Source of the DNA: an uncultured Granulosicoccus sp.
Lineage (GTDB): Bacteria > Pseudomonadota > Gammaproteobacteria > Granulosicoccales > Granulosicoccaceae
Length of the DNA stretch: 7,160 bases
Direction of reading: 5' to 3'
Assembly (NCBI GenBank): GCA_938016235.1
Contig: CALLPU010000240.1
Location: 1-7,160 of the forward strand
A program made the translations under genes and the position numbers. Under the pieces are notes generated by a model that was not told the DNA's origin, made no database searches, and saw nothing but the letters and a program-made list of their open reading frames with translations. Positions 6,231 to 7,160 of the stretch are shown here, in pieces; positions within the stretch are counted from its first letter, which is position 1; each line of letters begins with the position of its first letter.

Positions 6231-6250
6231 ATATAGTTTTTTGAATGTAT
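6231..6250. promoter_or_regulatory. Second possible operator half-site upstream of soxX
   Basis: TTTGAATGTAT at 6240-6250 is identical to 2052-2062 in the soxB-soxC gap, where it forms the right half of the ATTC-N8-GAAT dyad. Here the left half is degenerate (ATAT at 6231-6234, then 8 nt, then GAAT). It lies just upstream of the proposed soxX -35. A weak second binding site of the same regulator would explain the match; chance similarity in AT-rich DNA is also possible. Confidence 0.35.
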
Positions 6251-6258
6251 TGTTTTCT

Positions 6259-6286
6259 AACCGTACAAATTGCCTCTCATACGGTT
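6259..6286. repeat. Perfect 7-bp inverted repeat, AACCGTA-N14-TACGGTT
   Basis: The arms at 6259-6265 and 6280-6286 are perfectly complementary and separated by 14 nt. The element lies between the transporter stop and the soxX promoter region. No T-run follows it in the direction of transcription, so it is a poor intrinsic terminator. It could be an operator or activator site for soxX, or an RNA hairpin that partly insulates the sox operon from the transporter gene. Confidence 0.45.
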
Positions 6287-6311
6287 GTGCCCACCTTTTT
6301 TCAGGTGACCA

Positions 6312-7160
6312 TCATCGGGCCGGCAGATCGTGCGGCGGCGGCCGATCAGACAGAGCCACGATCAAGATGCCCGGCGTCAGAATGACCAGGCTGATCCAAC
6401 CGAATGCTCCCGGGATCTCACCCAGATAAACAATGCTGAGTACGGTCCCCAAGGCCGGAACGGAGGCCATGATGGCAGCGGTCGGCGATGAACCCAGATT
6501 TCGAGCTGCAGTGGCAACCAGCAACAGACCAATCAATCCCGGAATCAACCCCTGATACAGAATCTGCAGAAGCACCTGCGCATGGGTGGCGGTTGCGATC
6601 CCGGTTGGCAGGAAAAAATACCAGACCGGCACATACAGCGCAGCGTTAATCAGGGAACTGCACATCAGCACCTGTGTGGTAGAGACGTTCCACAATCGAC
6701 TCACCACCAGATACCCTGAAAAGAACACGGCTGAGATCAGAAACATCAGATCGCCCAACCAGCTTTTGTCAAAGGCCAGTTGCGCAGAATCGACCACCGC
6801 GAAAAATGCACCGATCAGGATCAACACAACGCCGAGTATCTGCCATCGACCCACACGTTCAGACAACCATAACCAACCGATGAACAGGGTGATGGCGGGA
6901 AGCGCGCCGTTCATGAAAATACCACCGTGCGCAGCCGGTGCGTAAACAAAGGCGCCAAAGACGAACAGGATGTACAGCGGGCTGAGTAGAACGGACACCA
7001 CAACCATGCGCCAGACAGTCATGGCTCGCCATGGCTTGAAATAGAGCACGAACGGCAGCGCAAATATCGCCGAAATGCCATACCTGAATGCAGCGAGATC
7101 GAACACGGTTAGCGTCGATTGCGCACCAGCTCGACTGGCAACCAGCCACGTTGCCCAGAT
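6312..7160 (-). CDS. EamA-family (DMT superfamily) membrane transporter, partial (N-terminus beyond right edge)
   Basis: This is a predicted inner-membrane exporter of small metabolites; the substrate cannot be told from sequence. About 282 residues are visible and the frame is still open at the window edge. The internal GTG at 7104-7106 is not the true start, because the upstream translation (IWATWLVASRAGAQ) is the usual end of the first EamA helix and its conserved Arg. The following FDLAAFRYG matches the start of the second helix. About nine complete hydrophobic segments plus part of the first are present, giving the standard 10-helix layout of two EamA repeats (second repeat from about WLGDLMFLISAVFFSGYLVV). 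The tail is short and hydrophilic, ending PPPHDLPAR. It lies on the same strand as soxX with 175 nt between them, so it is probably a separate unit. A role in sulfur metabolism is possible but not shown. Confidence 0.88.
   Translation of the reverse strand: MWATWLVASRAGAQSTLTVFDLAAFRYGISAIFALPFVLYFKPWRAMTVWRMVVVSVLLSPLYILFVFGAFVYAPAAHGGIFMNGALPAITLFIGWLWLSERVGRWQILGVVLILIGAFFAVVDSAQLAFDKSWLGDLMFLISAVFFSGYLVVSRLWNVSTTQVLMCSSLINAALYVPVWYFFLPTGIATATHAQVLLQILYQGLIPGLIGLLLVATAARNLGSSPTAAIMASVPALGTVLSIVYLGEIPGAFGWISLVILTPGILIVALSDRPPPHDLPAR

Noticed and set aside
6292..6307. Small hairpin CACCT-N6-AGGTG just after the transporter stop, as an intrinsic terminator
   Set aside because: The stem is only 5 bp and the T-run lies in the loop on the plus strand; on the minus strand, the direction of transcription, no T-tract follows.
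7104..7106. GTG as the start of the transporter gene
   Set aside because: The frame continues to the window edge and the upstream residues match the end of the first EamA helix, so the gene starts outside the window.
1..7160. CRISPR array, insertion sequence, integrase site, tRNA or rRNA
   Set aside because: No periodic repeats, transposase-like product, terminal repeats or structured RNA gene could be found by eye on either strand; the window is almost fully occupied by one gene run.

Overview
This window holds one strand-coherent thiosulfate-oxidation (sox) locus. All supported genes lie on the minus strand, so they are read from right to left. The order of transcription is: the 3' part of an EamA/DMT-type membrane transporter (6312-7160, cut by the right edge), a 175-nt AT-rich regulatory gap, soxX (5675-6136), soxY (5186-5641), soxZ (4811-5140), soxA (3836-4693), soxB (2101-3792), a 104-nt gap with its own promoter-like sequence, soxC (707-1996), and the 5' part of soxD (1-707, cut by the left edge). 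The large plus-strand reading frames are shadows of these genes. No tRNA, rRNA, CRISPR array or mobile element was seen, and no gene-free stretch exceeds 300 bases.

The genes together encode the complete periplasmic Sox pathway. SoxAX (c-type cytochromes) joins thiosulfate oxidatively to the C-terminal cysteine of SoxY. SoxYZ carries the sulfur. SoxB hydrolyses the terminal sulfonate to sulfate. SoxCD (a molybdenum protein plus a dihaem cytochrome) oxidises the remaining sulfane sulfur. Having soxCD beside soxXYZAB suggests full oxidation of thiosulfate to sulfate without obligatory sulfur globules. That is inference from known Sox physiology. Every Sox protein except SoxZ has a Sec- or Tat-type N-terminus; SoxZ is expected to travel with SoxY.

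The organism is very probably a Pseudomonadota bacterium, lithotrophic or using sulfur compounds as an extra electron source. The gene order and protein types fit alpha- or gammaproteobacteria. A gammaproteobacterium is my weak preference, and the sequence alone does not settle it. No sox regulator or accessory gene (soxR, soxS, soxV, soxW, soxE, soxF) is visible.

This is a known system, not a new one. The points worth a second look are regulatory or concern starts. An exact ATTC-N8-GAAT dyad, like the sites of BigR/SqrR/SoxR-type ArsR repressors, sits between the -35 and -10 of a putative soxC promoter. A related dyad sits in the putative soxX promoter, and the two regions share an identical 11-mer. 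soxX and probably soxA start at TTG behind GGAG. soxD probably starts at an ATG overlapping the soxC stop. A 39-codon in-frame, coding-looking leader lies between soxZ and the likely soxA start.
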